Shown: one piece after another, positions 1 through 7,566 of the stretch
Layout of the letters: every line of letters starts with the position of its first letter
Position numbering within the stretch: position 1 is the first letter of the stretch
IMG/VR virus record: IMGVR_UViG_3300030109_001359
Coordinates: 1 to 38,020 of that record
Source of the DNA: a virus
DNA: 38,020 bases
Direction: 5' to 3' (one strand)
The notes under the pieces: model-generated
Seen by the model: the letters and a program-made list of their open reading frames with translations, nothing else
Database searches by the model: none
Told to the model about the DNA's origin: nothing
Position numbers and translations under genes: made by a program

Positions 1-1
1 T

Positions 2-3000
2 GTGGTAACTGCAAACGCAGGAGTGGTGGTAGACAATATTACCATTGATGGGACAGAGATAGATTTATCCAGTGGAGATCTCACTTTAGATGTTGCAAGT
101 GACATCATTCTTGACAGTGATGCTGGAAATTGGAGATTCAAAGATGCTGGTACTGCGGTATTAGAAATTGGAAGGGGTGGCACTGGCGATGGACCTTCTC
201 TTTTTAGCGCGATTTCTGATGCTGACATGGTGTTTAAAGGCAACGATGGTGGTTCAGCAATTACAGCCCTTACTTTGGACATGTCGGCAGCAGGTGCAGC
301 TACGTTTAATTCTACAGTTACATCTACTAAATTTATTGCCGATCAATTTACATCCGCATCTGGCGATGTAACTTTTAGACGAGGAGGCTCGTCAACAGCA
401 AGACTCTTGATTGAAAACGGAACAACAACGTCGGGACAAAATTTAGCAGTCACAGGAACCTTAACACCTTCTGGAGTACTCACAGCTAACGCAGGAGTGG
501 TGGTTGATAACATCACGATTGATGGAAATGAAATAGACTGTGGGTCAGGAAATCTTACGCTCGACAGTGCAGGAGATATTATTCTTGACGCGGATGGGGC
601 AGATATAACACTTTCCGACGCAGGCACTGGGTTTGGTAATTTTAAAAATAGTTCTAGCGATTTTGTAATTCAATCGTTAGTGCAAGATAAAGACATTAAA
701 TTTCTCGGAAACGATAATAATTCTGATGTGACCGCCCTTATTTTGGACATGTCAGCGGCAGGAGCAGCGACGTTCAACGCAGGTGCTACTTTTTCAGGTA
801 TAGTTACAAGCTCTGGAGCTAACACCTCAACAAATGTTACTTCTTCTCAAACCCACGGAATTGCTCTGCAAAACACCTCTAATACAGACGGTAATTTTAT
901 ATCGGTAGATTTTTTCAACTCCACTGGGTTTATCACTGGAAGAATTGGTGCAGAGTTTCAAGATGCAGGTGACAGAAATACCGATTTATATTTTGCTACT
1001 AGGGCAAACAGTGGATCATTGACGGAGCAACTTCGCATCACCTCCACAGGAGCTGCTACGTTCAATTCAGGAATGGTCGTTAACGAATCAGGAGCTGACG
1101 CTGACTTCCGCGTTGAGTCCGACGACAATACTCATATGCTGTTTGTTGATGCTAGTGTTGATCGGGTTGGTGTGGGGGCCGCGCCTATGACAAACGGAAG
1201 CACTTTCCAAGTCACAAGCGACTCCACTGAAAGCACTAATATGCAACTCACGCTTCGAGGTGCATCAGACACTAATAAGCAAATGGTGATGGGTTTTGAT
1301 ACCACTGCTAACACTGCTCACGTTACAACTCAAATAGCAGGTTCAGCACCAACTTCTCTTATATTTAAAACTGGTGATGTTGTATTTAATGAGGCTAGTA
1401 GTGATTCTGACTTCCGCGTTGAGTCTAACGACAACACCCATATGTTCTTCGTTGATGCTGGGAATAATAATGTTGGTATCGGCACTAACGCACCTTCAGG
1501 GAGTGGTTTGCACGTTCATGACTCAACTGGTGGTGAGCAGTTTATCTCTAGCAGTAATTCTGCTATGCGTTTCGTTTCTACAGGAGGCGTGAACTTTATT
1601 CAAAGCGGAACTGCAACCTCGTCCTCTTCTGCCGCTGACCTTATTTTTACAAATGTTGGTGGCACGGGCGAAGTTTTCCGTATAGCCGCAGACGGCTCTC
1701 TATCCACCGCCACATCTGGCACAAACAACGTCCGATTTGGTGCTAACGCAGGTAACTCCATAGCCTCTGGCGGCATCAGGAATACGCTTATCGGAGATGA
1801 CGCAGGCACTTCAATTACTACCGGGGATAGTAATGTAGCTGTAGGATTTGGGGCACTTGATGCGGAAGATACAGGTAGCTCTTCAACCGCTTTGGGTGCT
1901 TTTGCCTTATCTGCTCAAGACACAGATACAAACGCTTACAACACAGCCGTGGGTGCGTCAGCAGGACTATCAGTTACCACCGGAATTAAAAACATCCTTA
2001 TAGGTGCTTTATCAGGTGATGCGATTACTGATGCAGACGGCAATGTAGCTATGGGTCATTCTACACTGTCTTCAAATGTTCTTGGAAGTTATAGCGTTGC
2101 AGTTGGTTTTAGAGCTTTAAATAACCAAAATCCTGCTAGTGCAGCCGATATGTACAACACGGCTGTTGGAACAGATGCAGGTGTTTCAGTTACCACCGGA
2201 ATTAAAAACACCATAGTGGGTGGTCTTGCAGGAGATGCAATTACTACAGGTAACTCAAATGTTGCTATCGGGTATGAGGCTTTATCAACAGAAGATGGAG
2301 ATGATGCAAACGTAGCTGTGGGATTTGGGGCTTTGAAAACTCAAAATGCAGGTACGACAGCATATAATACATCCGTAGGTTATAATGCAGGTACCGCAAT
2401 TACCACGGGGTTAGTAAACACTTTAATCGGTGGATTAGCAGGAGATGCGATCACTGATGCGGATTCAAATGTTGCAGTAGGGTATGCTTCTTTAAGTCAA
2501 AACGTGCTTGGTAGTTTCAGCACTGCTATCGGAACAGGTGCTTTAGCAGCGCAAAATCCTGATTCAGCCGCCAATATGTATAACGTAGCAGTGGGAGCGG
2601 GTGCAGGTAATGTAGTTTCCACCGGAACTGAAAATACCCTTGTGGGTGGTCTGAGTGGTGATGCTGTCACAGATGGGGGAGCAAATGTTGCGTTAGGTTA
2701 TGCTGCATTAGGTGCCGAAGTAAGAGGAAACAGGGCTGTTGCTCTTGGTCATTCTGCTTTAACTACACAAAGTTTTAATTCATCAACAGCAAATTATAAT
2801 ATAGGAGTTGGGTTTCATGCTGGGACCAGCATTACCACCGGAATAAATAATGTTTTGGTAGGGGGTTTAGCTGGGGATGCAATTACAGATGCAGATTACA
2901 ATGTGGGTGTTGGTACAGGGTCACTTGGCACAAACGTGTTAGGCTCTCGATCAACGGCTCTTGGTACCAATGCCTTATTTGCACAAAATCCTGCTTCAGC

Positions 3001-4006
3001 AGCCGATATGTATAATGTGGCAGTAGGTTACGAAGCAGGTCTGTCAGTTACCACTGGAGTTCAGAACACTATAGTGGGTGCTGAAGCTGGTGACGCGCTT
3101 ACTGATGCAGATTATAACACAGCCGTAGGATTCAGAGCTTTAGGAACCGATACGTTAGGTAATCGTTCTACGGCTCTTGGATACCGAGCTTTAAATACAC
3201 AAAATTTTGACTCTGCCACGGATACTTATAATACAGCAGTTGGATTTCAAACAGGTTATTCTATCACCACCGGCACACAAAATACGTTCTTGGGTTCTCT
3301 TGCTGGCGATGCCACTGATGATGGTGCTCAAAATGTAGCGGTTGGGTATTTAGCATTATCTGCAAATTGTGGAGATGCCAATACGGCAGTGGGTCGCGCT
3401 TGTTTATCACAGGTTACAGGTGGTGCTAATACTGCTATGGGGCAGAGTGCTGGGGGGTCGGTGACAAGCGGAGGAAATAATCTATTGCTTGGACAAGATT
3501 CAGGGCTTACCGGCAGCCCCGGTGGAGCTATATCGACGGCATCTAATATAATTGTTTTAGGGGATGAAAACATAAGTGCGGCAAACATCCAAGTTTCTCT
3601 GACCGTAGCATCTGACGAGCGAGACAAAACAGACTTTGCCGATCTTGCCCTTGGTTTGAACTTTGTAAAAGACTTAAAACCTGTAACGTACAAGTGGGAC
3701 AAGCGTTCTAAGTATGGCGATAAGACAGCCGATGATTATGATCTCAATGCACAAACACCTGATGGAACCCACAAAGAACCGCAACTGGATGTAGGTTTTA
3801 AGGCACAAGAAGTAGAGGCTCTTGAAAAAGCGGCAGGGCATAAGATTGCAGACCAAACTAACCTGTTGACTACTCTCTCGGGGGATGGAAAGCAGTATGG
3901 TATGCAGTATGAGAAATTTGTACCAATTTTAGTAAAAGCAATACAAGAGCAAAATTCATTGATTGAATCACTAACAGCAAGGGTTAAAACCTTAGAAGGA
4001 GGCTAG
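2..4006 (+). CDS. Tail fibre/spike with C-terminal S74 self-cleaving chaperone (5' end cut off)
   Basis: The frame is open from the window edge and the first residues already belong to an internal repeat, so the true start lies upstream; at least 1334 residues are visible. The N-terminal half repeats a beta-rich block (GVVVDNITIDG) about 158 residues apart and two DFRVES-D/N-DNTHM blocks. The middle is a tandem array of about 72-residue units with motifs such as NTAVGxxAG and NVAVGYxAL, as in YadA/beta-roll adhesins. The last ~130 residues match the peptidase S74 intramolecular chaperone: the SDERDK motif puts the expected Ser-Lys dyad at S1204 and K1209, with self-cleavage just before the Ser, and a coiled coil follows at the end. 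In this family the chaperone trimerises the fibre and is then released. The role as host-receptor-binding fibre is inferred. It is the first late gene visible and is followed 2 bases later by a small protein. Confidence 0.9.
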   Translation: MVTANAGVVVDNITIDGTEIDLSSGDLTLDVASDIILDSDAGNWRFKDAGTAVLEIGRGGTGDGPSLFSAISDADMVFKGNDGGSAITALTLDMSAAGAATFNSTVTSTKFIADQFTSASGDVTFRRGGSSTARLLIENGTTTSGQNLAVTGTLTPSGVLTANAGVVVDNITIDGNEIDCGSGNLTLDSAGDIILDADGADITLSDAGTGFGNFKNSSSDFVIQSLVQDKDIKFLGNDNNSDVTALILDMSAAGAATFNAGATFSGIVTSSGANTSTNVTSSQTHGIALQNTSNTDGNFISVDFFNSTGFITGRIGAEFQDAGDRNTDLYFATRANSGSLTEQLRITSTGAATFNSGMVVNESGADADFRVESDDNTHMLFVDASVDRVGVGAAPMTNGSTFQVTSDSTESTNMQLTLRGASDTNKQMVMGFDTTANTAHVTTQIAGSAPTSLIFKTGDVVFNEASSDSDFRVESNDNTHMFFVDAGNNNVGIGTNAPSGSGLHVHDSTGGEQFISSSNSAMRFVSTGGVNFIQSGTATSSSSAADLIFTNVGGTGEVFRIAADGSLSTATSGTNNVRFGANAGNSIASGGIRNTLIGDDAGTSITTGDSNVAVGFGALDAEDTGSSSTALGAFALSAQDTDTNAYNTAVGASAGLSVTTGIKNILIGALSGDAITDADGNVAMGHSTLSSNVLGSYSVAVGFRALNNQNPASAADMYNTAVGTDAGVSVTTGIKNTIVGGLAGDAITTGNSNVAIGYEALSTEDGDDANVAVGFGALKTQNAGTTAYNTSVGYNAGTAITTGLVNTLIGGLAGDAITDADSNVAVGYASLSQNVLGSFSTAIGTGALAAQNPDSAANMYNVAVGAGAGNVVSTGTENTLVGGLSGDAVTDGGANVALGYAALGAEVRGNRAVALGHSALTTQSFNSSTANYNIGVGFHAGTSITTGINNVLVGGLAGDAITDADYNVGVGTGSLGTNVLGSRSTALGTNALFAQNPASAADMYNVAVGYEAGLSVTTGVQNTIVGAEAGDALTDADYNTAVGFRALGTDTLGNRSTALGYRALNTQNFDSATDTYNTAVGFQTGYSITTGTQNTFLGSLAGDATDDGAQNVAVGYLALSANCGDANTAVGRACLSQVTGGANTAMGQSAGGSVTSGGNNLLLGQDSGLTGSPGGAISTASNIIVLGDENISAANIQVSLTVASDERDKTDFADLALGLNFVKDLKPVTYKWDKRSKYGDKTADDYDLNAQTPDGTHKEPQLDVGFKAQEVEALEKAAGHKIADQTNLLTTLSGDGKQYGMQYEKFVPILVKAIQEQNSLIESLTARVKTLEGG
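1937..3442 (+). repeat. 216-bp in-frame tandem repeats in the tail fibre gene
   Basis: Unit starts (the Tyr-Asn codons opening YNxxVG) fall at 1937, 2153, 2363, 2579, 2795, 3011 and 3227. The steps are 216 bases except for one of 210. Each unit encodes about 72 residues with two or more VGxxAG/VGxxAL turns. The units have diverged in sequence, so this is an old duplication array, and a further degenerate unit lies upstream near 1720. Confidence 0.85.
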
Positions 4007-4008
4007 AA

Positions 4009-4260
4009 ATGGCAGAAGCAAGGGATGATGCAACCAAGGCGCAAGCGTATGCAGCTTGTACGGGAATGATCAGCACGATTGATAATGTGCTCGATGATTC
4101 AAATGACTTTTTCAAAACGGCAACCAAGCAAGAGAAGAAAGATCGTATCATGCGAACTGCTGGATATCTTGAGCAACAAGCAGGTTTAACGGATTGGGGT
4201 TCAGAAGATTTCACCGCAATAAATGCAGCGGTTGCAAAAGCAAAAGCGTATACCGTATAA
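4009..4260 (+). CDS. Small hypothetical protein downstream of the tail fibre
   Basis: This is an 83-residue, mostly helical, charged and soluble-looking protein with no membrane segment, beginning MAEARDDATKAQAY. The ATG lies 2 bases after the fibre stop and follows the ribosome-binding sequence GAAGGAGG within the fibre's last codons, which supports translational coupling. I do not recognise the family with certainty. Small proteins in this position in marine phages are often fibre assembly factors, but nothing in the sequence proves that here. Confidence 0.75.
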   Translation: MAEARDDATKAQAYAACTGMISTIDNVLDDSNDFFKTATKQEKKDRIMRTAGYLEQQAGLTDWGSEDFTAINAAVAKAKAYTV

Positions 4261-4270
4261 GGAGGCCACA

Positions 4271-4588
4271 ATGACTGCACAAGTAAACTGGACAATAAAC
4301 TCGATGGATCGTGACATATCTTCGGGTGGCGTAACAGACGTAGAGTGGTCTTGCATTGGACGAGATAGCAAGGACACCGCAGCTAGTGTCACTAATTCAA
4401 GTAACACTGTCTTTACCCCCGATGTAAGTAAAAAAGGGTTCAAGGCATACGACGCGCTTGCTGAATCTGATGTTCTGGGTTGGGTGCAAGCAAAAGAAGA
4501 CAAGGCTGCTATCGAGAAGATTGTGAAAGATAAAATTGTTGCACAGGTTGCAGCGAATAAACTAACCGCTTCGGGAGTGCCGTGGTAA
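4271..4588 (+). CDS. Conserved small phage protein (DUF7936-like)
   Basis: The protein is 105 residues. The start was set at the ATG directly after AAGGAGGCCACA rather than at an upstream in-frame codon inside the previous gene. Its N-terminus (VNWTINSMDR), a GWVQ motif about 30 residues from the end and a terminal SGVPW are features I recall from a widespread marine-phage family (DUF7936-type), in which a beta-rich N-terminus is followed by a helical C-terminus. No enzymatic motif is visible. It sits between two other small proteins in the accessory block behind the tail fibre, and its stop overlaps the next start by one base (TAATG). Confidence 0.75.
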   Translation: MTAQVNWTINSMDRDISSGGVTDVEWSCIGRDSKDTAASVTNSSNTVFTPDVSKKGFKAYDALAESDVLGWVQAKEDKAAIEKIVKDKIVAQVAANKLTASGVPW

Positions 4589-4803
4589 TGACTGATAAAA
4601 ATACAGTAACCATTAATGAGCAAGAGTTTGATGTTGCAGAGTTGTCAATAAATACCCAAGCACACATCGCAAGGGTGGCTCAATTACGTAATGAGATTAT
4701 GAATTTGCAAATGCAGATTAATGAACGGCAAGTTTTGGTGGATACCTATGGTAAGGCTATCGTGAAAGATGTTATACCAGAGGACGAAGCAAAAGAAGCA
4801 TAG
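4588..4803 (+). CDS. Small coiled-coil protein (DUF6447-like)
   Basis: The protein is 71 residues. The chosen ATG overlaps the preceding stop as TAATG; a GTG two codons upstream is possible but less likely. The N-terminus NTVTINEQEFDVAEL followed by a helix containing QLRNEIMNLQMQINER matches the pattern of the DUF6447 type, a short beta hairpin then a heptad-like helix. That family has no known function. No membrane segment is seen. Confidence 0.7.
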   Translation: MTDKNTVTINEQEFDVAELSINTQAHIARVAQLRNEIMNLQMQINERQVLVDTYGKAIVKDVIPEDEAKEA

Positions 4804-4812
4804 GAGGATGTT

Positions 4813-5124
4813 ATGACAGAGTTGCGTATTCCCAGTTGGGCAGTGAGTCTTGGAGCACCCTTAGTGTTAGCTGCAATTCCAGTTGCTATCGCGTGGGGCA
4901 CTATGCAAGCTCAAGCCGAAGCTACAAATGAAGAGGTTGCAAGAGTTGCCAATGTAGTTGAAAACATGGAAGAGGAAGTCGATTCTAACTCGAAAAGCAC
5001 AGCTTTGAATGAGCAAGCTATCCAAGCAATAGCTGATTCTCTTGCGCGAAGTGAGGAGATACAGAAAGCCAGTGACGCTAGACTTGCTCACTTAATTCAA
5101 ATCATGCTGGAACAAAGCAAGTGA
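4813..5124 (+). CDS. Single-TM protein with a periplasmic/cytoplasmic coiled coil
   Basis: The protein is 103 residues. A hydrophobic segment at about residues 9-29 (WAVSLGAPLVLAAIPVAIAW) is followed by a long polar helix rich in Glu, Ala and Ser up to the end. The start follows TAGGAGGATGTT, a good ribosome-binding site. The topology (one N-terminal membrane anchor plus coiled coil) fits an inner-membrane spanin-like or holin-accessory protein, and the lysis genes begin a few hundred bases downstream. No family match could be confirmed by eye, so the lysis role is inferred from topology and position only. Confidence 0.65.
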   Translation: MTELRIPSWAVSLGAPLVLAAIPVAIAWGTMQAQAEATNEEVARVANVVENMEEEVDSNSKSTALNEQAIQAIADSLARSEEIQKASDARLAHLIQIMLEQSK

Positions 5125-5127
5125 TGC

Positions 5128-5337
5128 ATGAAAATAATTGTATTTGCTTTGGTGGTGATGTTCGCAGGAGAACAGGAGCAGATTGCTTCGTATTGGATAA
5201 ACCAAAAACATTGCTTACACGATGCGCGAATGCTATCAAGTAGGGCAGAGGCATACCAACCGATAAAAGCATACTGTAAACCCGTCCTTGTTGATCCTGA
5301 AACTGTGATCATTGAGGGCTACGAGGTGGGGGAATAA
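5128..5337 (+). CDS. Small protein with signal-peptide-like N-terminus
   Basis: The protein is 69 residues. The first dozen residues (MKIIVFALVVMFAG) form a short hydrophobic stretch that could be an export signal. The rest is polar and holds two cysteines, in KHCLHDARM and in KAYCKPVLVD, that could form a disulfide in the periplasm. There is no lipobox cysteine, so it is not an evident outer-membrane spanin. The gene starts 3 bases after the previous stop with only a weak ribosome-binding site. Function unknown. Confidence 0.6.
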   Translation: MKIIVFALVVMFAGEQEQIASYWINQKHCLHDARMLSSRAEAYQPIKAYCKPVLVDPETVIIEGYEVGE

Positions 5338-5338
5338 C

Positions 5339-5539
5339 ATGGCAGTGAAACCAAAATCACCTACTGCTAAAGACGCTATCCTACAAATAGAGCAGCATGA
5401 GAAAGAATGTTTGCTTAGATACAAGGCGATAGAACAACAACTCTACTCAGGGTCTAAGCGATTTGATAAGTTAGAGGTAATGTTGTGGTCAGTATTCCCT
5501 TTTATTTTTACTGTCGTAGCTGCGTTTAAGTGGCTTTGA
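5339..5539 (+). CDS. Tail-anchored membrane protein, XhlA/holin-like
   Basis: The protein is 66 residues, starting at the ATG that overlaps the region just after the previous TAA. The longer frame from 5312 lies inside the previous gene and was not used. A charged helix (KECLLRYKAIEQQL, then SKRFDKLEVM) precedes one C-terminal membrane segment (LWSVFPFIFTVVAAFKWL). This is the layout of XhlA-type haemolysin/holin-accessory proteins. The next gene starts directly after its stop (TGAATG). Confidence 0.65.
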   Translation: MAVKPKSPTAKDAILQIEQHEKECLLRYKAIEQQLYSGSKRFDKLEVMLWSVFPFIFTVVAAFKWL

Positions 5540-5965
5540 ATGCTCGCGGAAATTGCTGCTGCGAATGCCGCTTTTGCCACGATCAAAATGGCTTTAAAAA
5601 ACGGTAGAGAACTCTACGATTGTGCAAATAGTTGTGCTGATTACTTTACCAACAAATCCTCTATTGCAAGACGTTCAAAACGAAACGGGAACAAGACGCA
5701 GTTTCAGGCTTTCATGGAGCTTGAGAAACTAAAAAAACAAGAGGAATGGATACGGGAGTGGATGATTTATGCCGGAAGGCCCGGATTGTATGATGATTGG
5801 TTAAAGTTTCAAAGTGAATGCAAGCGACAAAGAGCAGCGGAGTTAAATAAAAAACGTCAGCAGAAAGTGGAAAGCGATCAGTTTGTGGCAACGATGGCAA
5901 AGTGGACGGGTGGTACAGTGTTAGGTATGTCGATTATATTTTTTGGTATGTGGAGAGTGTTGTGA
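5540..5965 (+). CDS. Conserved phage protein with one C-terminal TM segment
   Basis: The protein is 141 residues. The N-terminus (MLAEIAAANAAFATIK) is followed by a basic, helical middle and a segment with GRPGLYDDW that I recall from many T7-like marine and cyanobacterial phages. The last 18 residues (GGTVLGMSIIFFGMWRVL) are a likely membrane anchor. It lies between other small membrane proteins of the lysis block and overlaps the next gene by 4 bases (GTGA). Its biochemical role is not known to me. Confidence 0.75.
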   Translation: MLAEIAAANAAFATIKMALKNGRELYDCANSCADYFTNKSSIARRSKRNGNKTQFQAFMELEKLKKQEEWIREWMIYAGRPGLYDDWLKFQSECKRQRAAELNKKRQQKVESDQFVATMAKWTGGTVLGMSIIFFGMWRVL

Positions 5966-6276
5966 TATCAAAAAGACTTGAAAAACTATCGAAGTACGCA
6001 GAGTTCGACCTTGATGGCGATGGCGTTGTTACTGACGATGAGCTACAAAAATCTAAAGATATTACAGAACTGGAACTCAGAGAAGAAAAAGCAGACAGTC
6101 AAAAACGTATGGCGTGGGTGGCAATGCTCTCTATGATTGCTTATCCGTTACTGTCTCTTATTATACCAGAAGAAAGACTTGATACATGGTCTGCAATGAG
6201 TGATATGATTTTTCTAAGTCAGGCGAGTGTGATAGGCTTGTATTTTGGTGCAACTGCGTATATGGCAAGGAAATAA
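5962..6276 (+). CDS. EF-hand membrane protein, putative calcium-linked holin
   Basis: The protein is 104 residues, read from the GTG that overlaps the previous TGA (GTGA) and follows GGAGAG; the longer frame from 5902 sits inside the upstream gene. A complete EF-hand loop lies at residues 16-27 (DLDGDGVVTDDE), with Asp or Glu at positions 1, 3, 5 and 12 and Thr at 9. Two membrane segments follow at about 50-68 and 80-101. I recall this EF-hand plus 2-TM layout in many pelagiphages and other marine phages. Holin function is inferred from topology and from the neighbouring 3-TM holin-like protein and lysozyme genes. Confidence 0.75.
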   Translation: MISKRLEKLSKYAEFDLDGDGVVTDDELQKSKDITELELREEKADSQKRMAWVAMLSMIAYPLLSLIIPEERLDTWSAMSDMIFLSQASVIGLYFGATAYMARK

Positions 6277-6277
6277 T

Positions 6278-6676
6278 ATGTTACAAGCATTGATAGGCCC
6301 AGCTACTCAAATCTTGGATAAGTTTATCGAAGACAAAGATCAGAAGATGGTCTTGGCCCATGAGATTGCAACGATGGCAGAGCGTCATGCCCAAGAGCTT
6401 GCAAAGGGTCAGCTTGAAGTCAACAAGACCGAAGCTGCTTCTAAATCTTTATTCGTTGCCGGATGGAGACCCTTCATAGGCTGGACGTGTGGGCTAGGAT
6501 TCTTAGGTAATTTTATCCTAATTCCATTGGGTAATTTTGGTCTTGCTGTAGCAGAAGTAGATATTGTCATACCTATGATCGATACTTCCCAAATGATGCC
6601 CGTCTTGATGGGTATGCTAGGATTGGGTGCCATGAGAACCGTGGAAAAGGTGCAAAAGGTGAGTAGAGAAAAATGA
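6278..6676 (+). CDS. Holin, GTA/3-TM holin family
   Basis: The protein is 132 residues, from the ATG just after the previous TAA (TAATATG). A soluble N-terminal helix (about 1-50) is followed by AGWRPFIGWTCGLGFLGNF, the signature of the 3TM holin family (Holin_3TMs/GTA_holin_3TM), and by two further hydrophobic stretches ending in a GLGAMRTVEK motif. Such proteins form membrane lesions that let the lysozyme reach the cell wall. It overlaps the next gene by 4 bases (ATGA) and lies two genes upstream of the lysozyme. Confidence 0.85.
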   Translation: MLQALIGPATQILDKFIEDKDQKMVLAHEIATMAERHAQELAKGQLEVNKTEAASKSLFVAGWRPFIGWTCGLGFLGNFILIPLGNFGLAVAEVDIVIPMIDTSQMMPVLMGMLGLGAMRTVEKVQKVSREK

Positions 6677-7095
6677 TAGCGCCCGTAAATAAAACACCAA
6701 AGGCAAAAATTTATTTATCAAATTGGCTAGTCCCAAGAAAGATGGTTGCAATAAATATCGGGCCGATTAGTATTATAAAAAAAGATTGGTATGAAGCTGC
6801 CGGAGAAAATACTCGTCAATATATTGAACGGCACGAAAATATTCATTATATTCAATTTTTACGTAATCCTTGGACGCACTATCTCCAATATTTGTTCAAT
6901 GCAAAATACCGTTTAGATTGTGAGATTGAAGCCTACGCACATAATATTGTGCATGATAAAACTGCGAAGTCATGGGTAATAAAATTTCTATGTTCAGAGT
7001 ACGGCCTTCCACATGGTTCTGGCTACGACGAAAAGAAAGTGGGCAAGCTATTGATGGAAGAAATGAGAAGGGTGTCAAAGATCAAAGAATTATGA
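6673..7095 (+). CDS. Small HExxH metallopeptidase-like protein in the lysis block
   Basis: The protein is 140 residues, with an ATGA overlap to the holin upstream and an ATGA overlap to the lysozyme downstream. HENIH at residues 54-58 fits the HExxH zinc-binding motif, and CEIEAYAHN about 25 residues later supplies a glutamate (E84 or E86) suitable as third ligand, an arrangement like that of small gluzincin-type peptidases. A hydrophobic helix lies between them (HYLQYLFNAKY). I see no signal peptide. A cell-wall or membrane-protein target is suggested only by its position between holin and lysozyme, and catalysis is unproven. Confidence 0.75.
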   Translation: MIAPVNKTPKAKIYLSNWLVPRKMVAINIGPISIIKKDWYEAAGENTRQYIERHENIHYIQFLRNPWTHYLQYLFNAKYRLDCEIEAYAHNIVHDKTAKSWVIKFLCSEYGLPHGSGYDEKKVGKLLMEEMRRVSKIKEL

Positions 7096-7559
7096 AAACG
7101 TCAGAGAGAGGAATATATCTTATTAAGCACTTTGAAGGGTGTAGGCTAGAAGCCTATAAGTGCTCTGCAAAGGTATGGACTATTGGTTGGGGTCATACCA
7201 GAGGTATAAAAGAAGGTGATACTTGCACTCAAGAAGAAGCCGATCAGATGTTGGTAGAGGATCTTGAGGAGTTTGAGATTGCAGTTACCAATGCGGTAAA
7301 GCCAGACGTTGCTTACGGTTCTGCTGGTAAATCACCATTGAACCAGAATCAGTTTGATGCCTTAGTTTCTTGGACATATAATCTTGGACCTACCAACTTA
7401 CACGCTTCTACACTTTTAATCCGTCTGAACGAAGGTAAATTCGATGAAGCTCCCGATGAAATTAGACGTTGGAACCGCGCTGGCGGTAAGGTTGTTGTCG
7501 GTTTAGTTAGACGTAGAGAAGCAGAAGCATTATTATTTCAGGGTAAAGACTGGAGATAG
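7092..7559 (+). CDS. Endolysin, GH24 T4-type lysozyme
   Basis: The protein is 155 residues, from the ATG overlapping the previous stop (ATGA). Earlier in-frame codons lie inside the upstream gene and would add an unrelated N-terminus. It hydrolyses the N-acetylmuramic acid to N-acetylglucosamine bond of peptidoglycan. The active-site block KHFEGCRLEAYKCSAKVW is followed by TIGWGHT, so the catalytic Glu is E15 and the Thr is T30. The usual Asp is replaced by C24, a natural variant also seen in other GH24 enzymes. Later blocks NQNQFDALVSWTYNLG and RRREAEALLF are typical of the family. There is no signal peptide or SAR helix, so release should depend on the holin(s). Confidence 0.93.
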   Translation: MKTSERGIYLIKHFEGCRLEAYKCSAKVWTIGWGHTRGIKEGDTCTQEEADQMLVEDLEEFEIAVTNAVKPDVAYGSAGKSPLNQNQFDALVSWTYNLGPTNLHASTLLIRLNEGKFDEAPDEIRRWNRAGGKVVVGLVRRREAEALLFQGKDWR

Positions 7560-7566
7560 GTGATGT

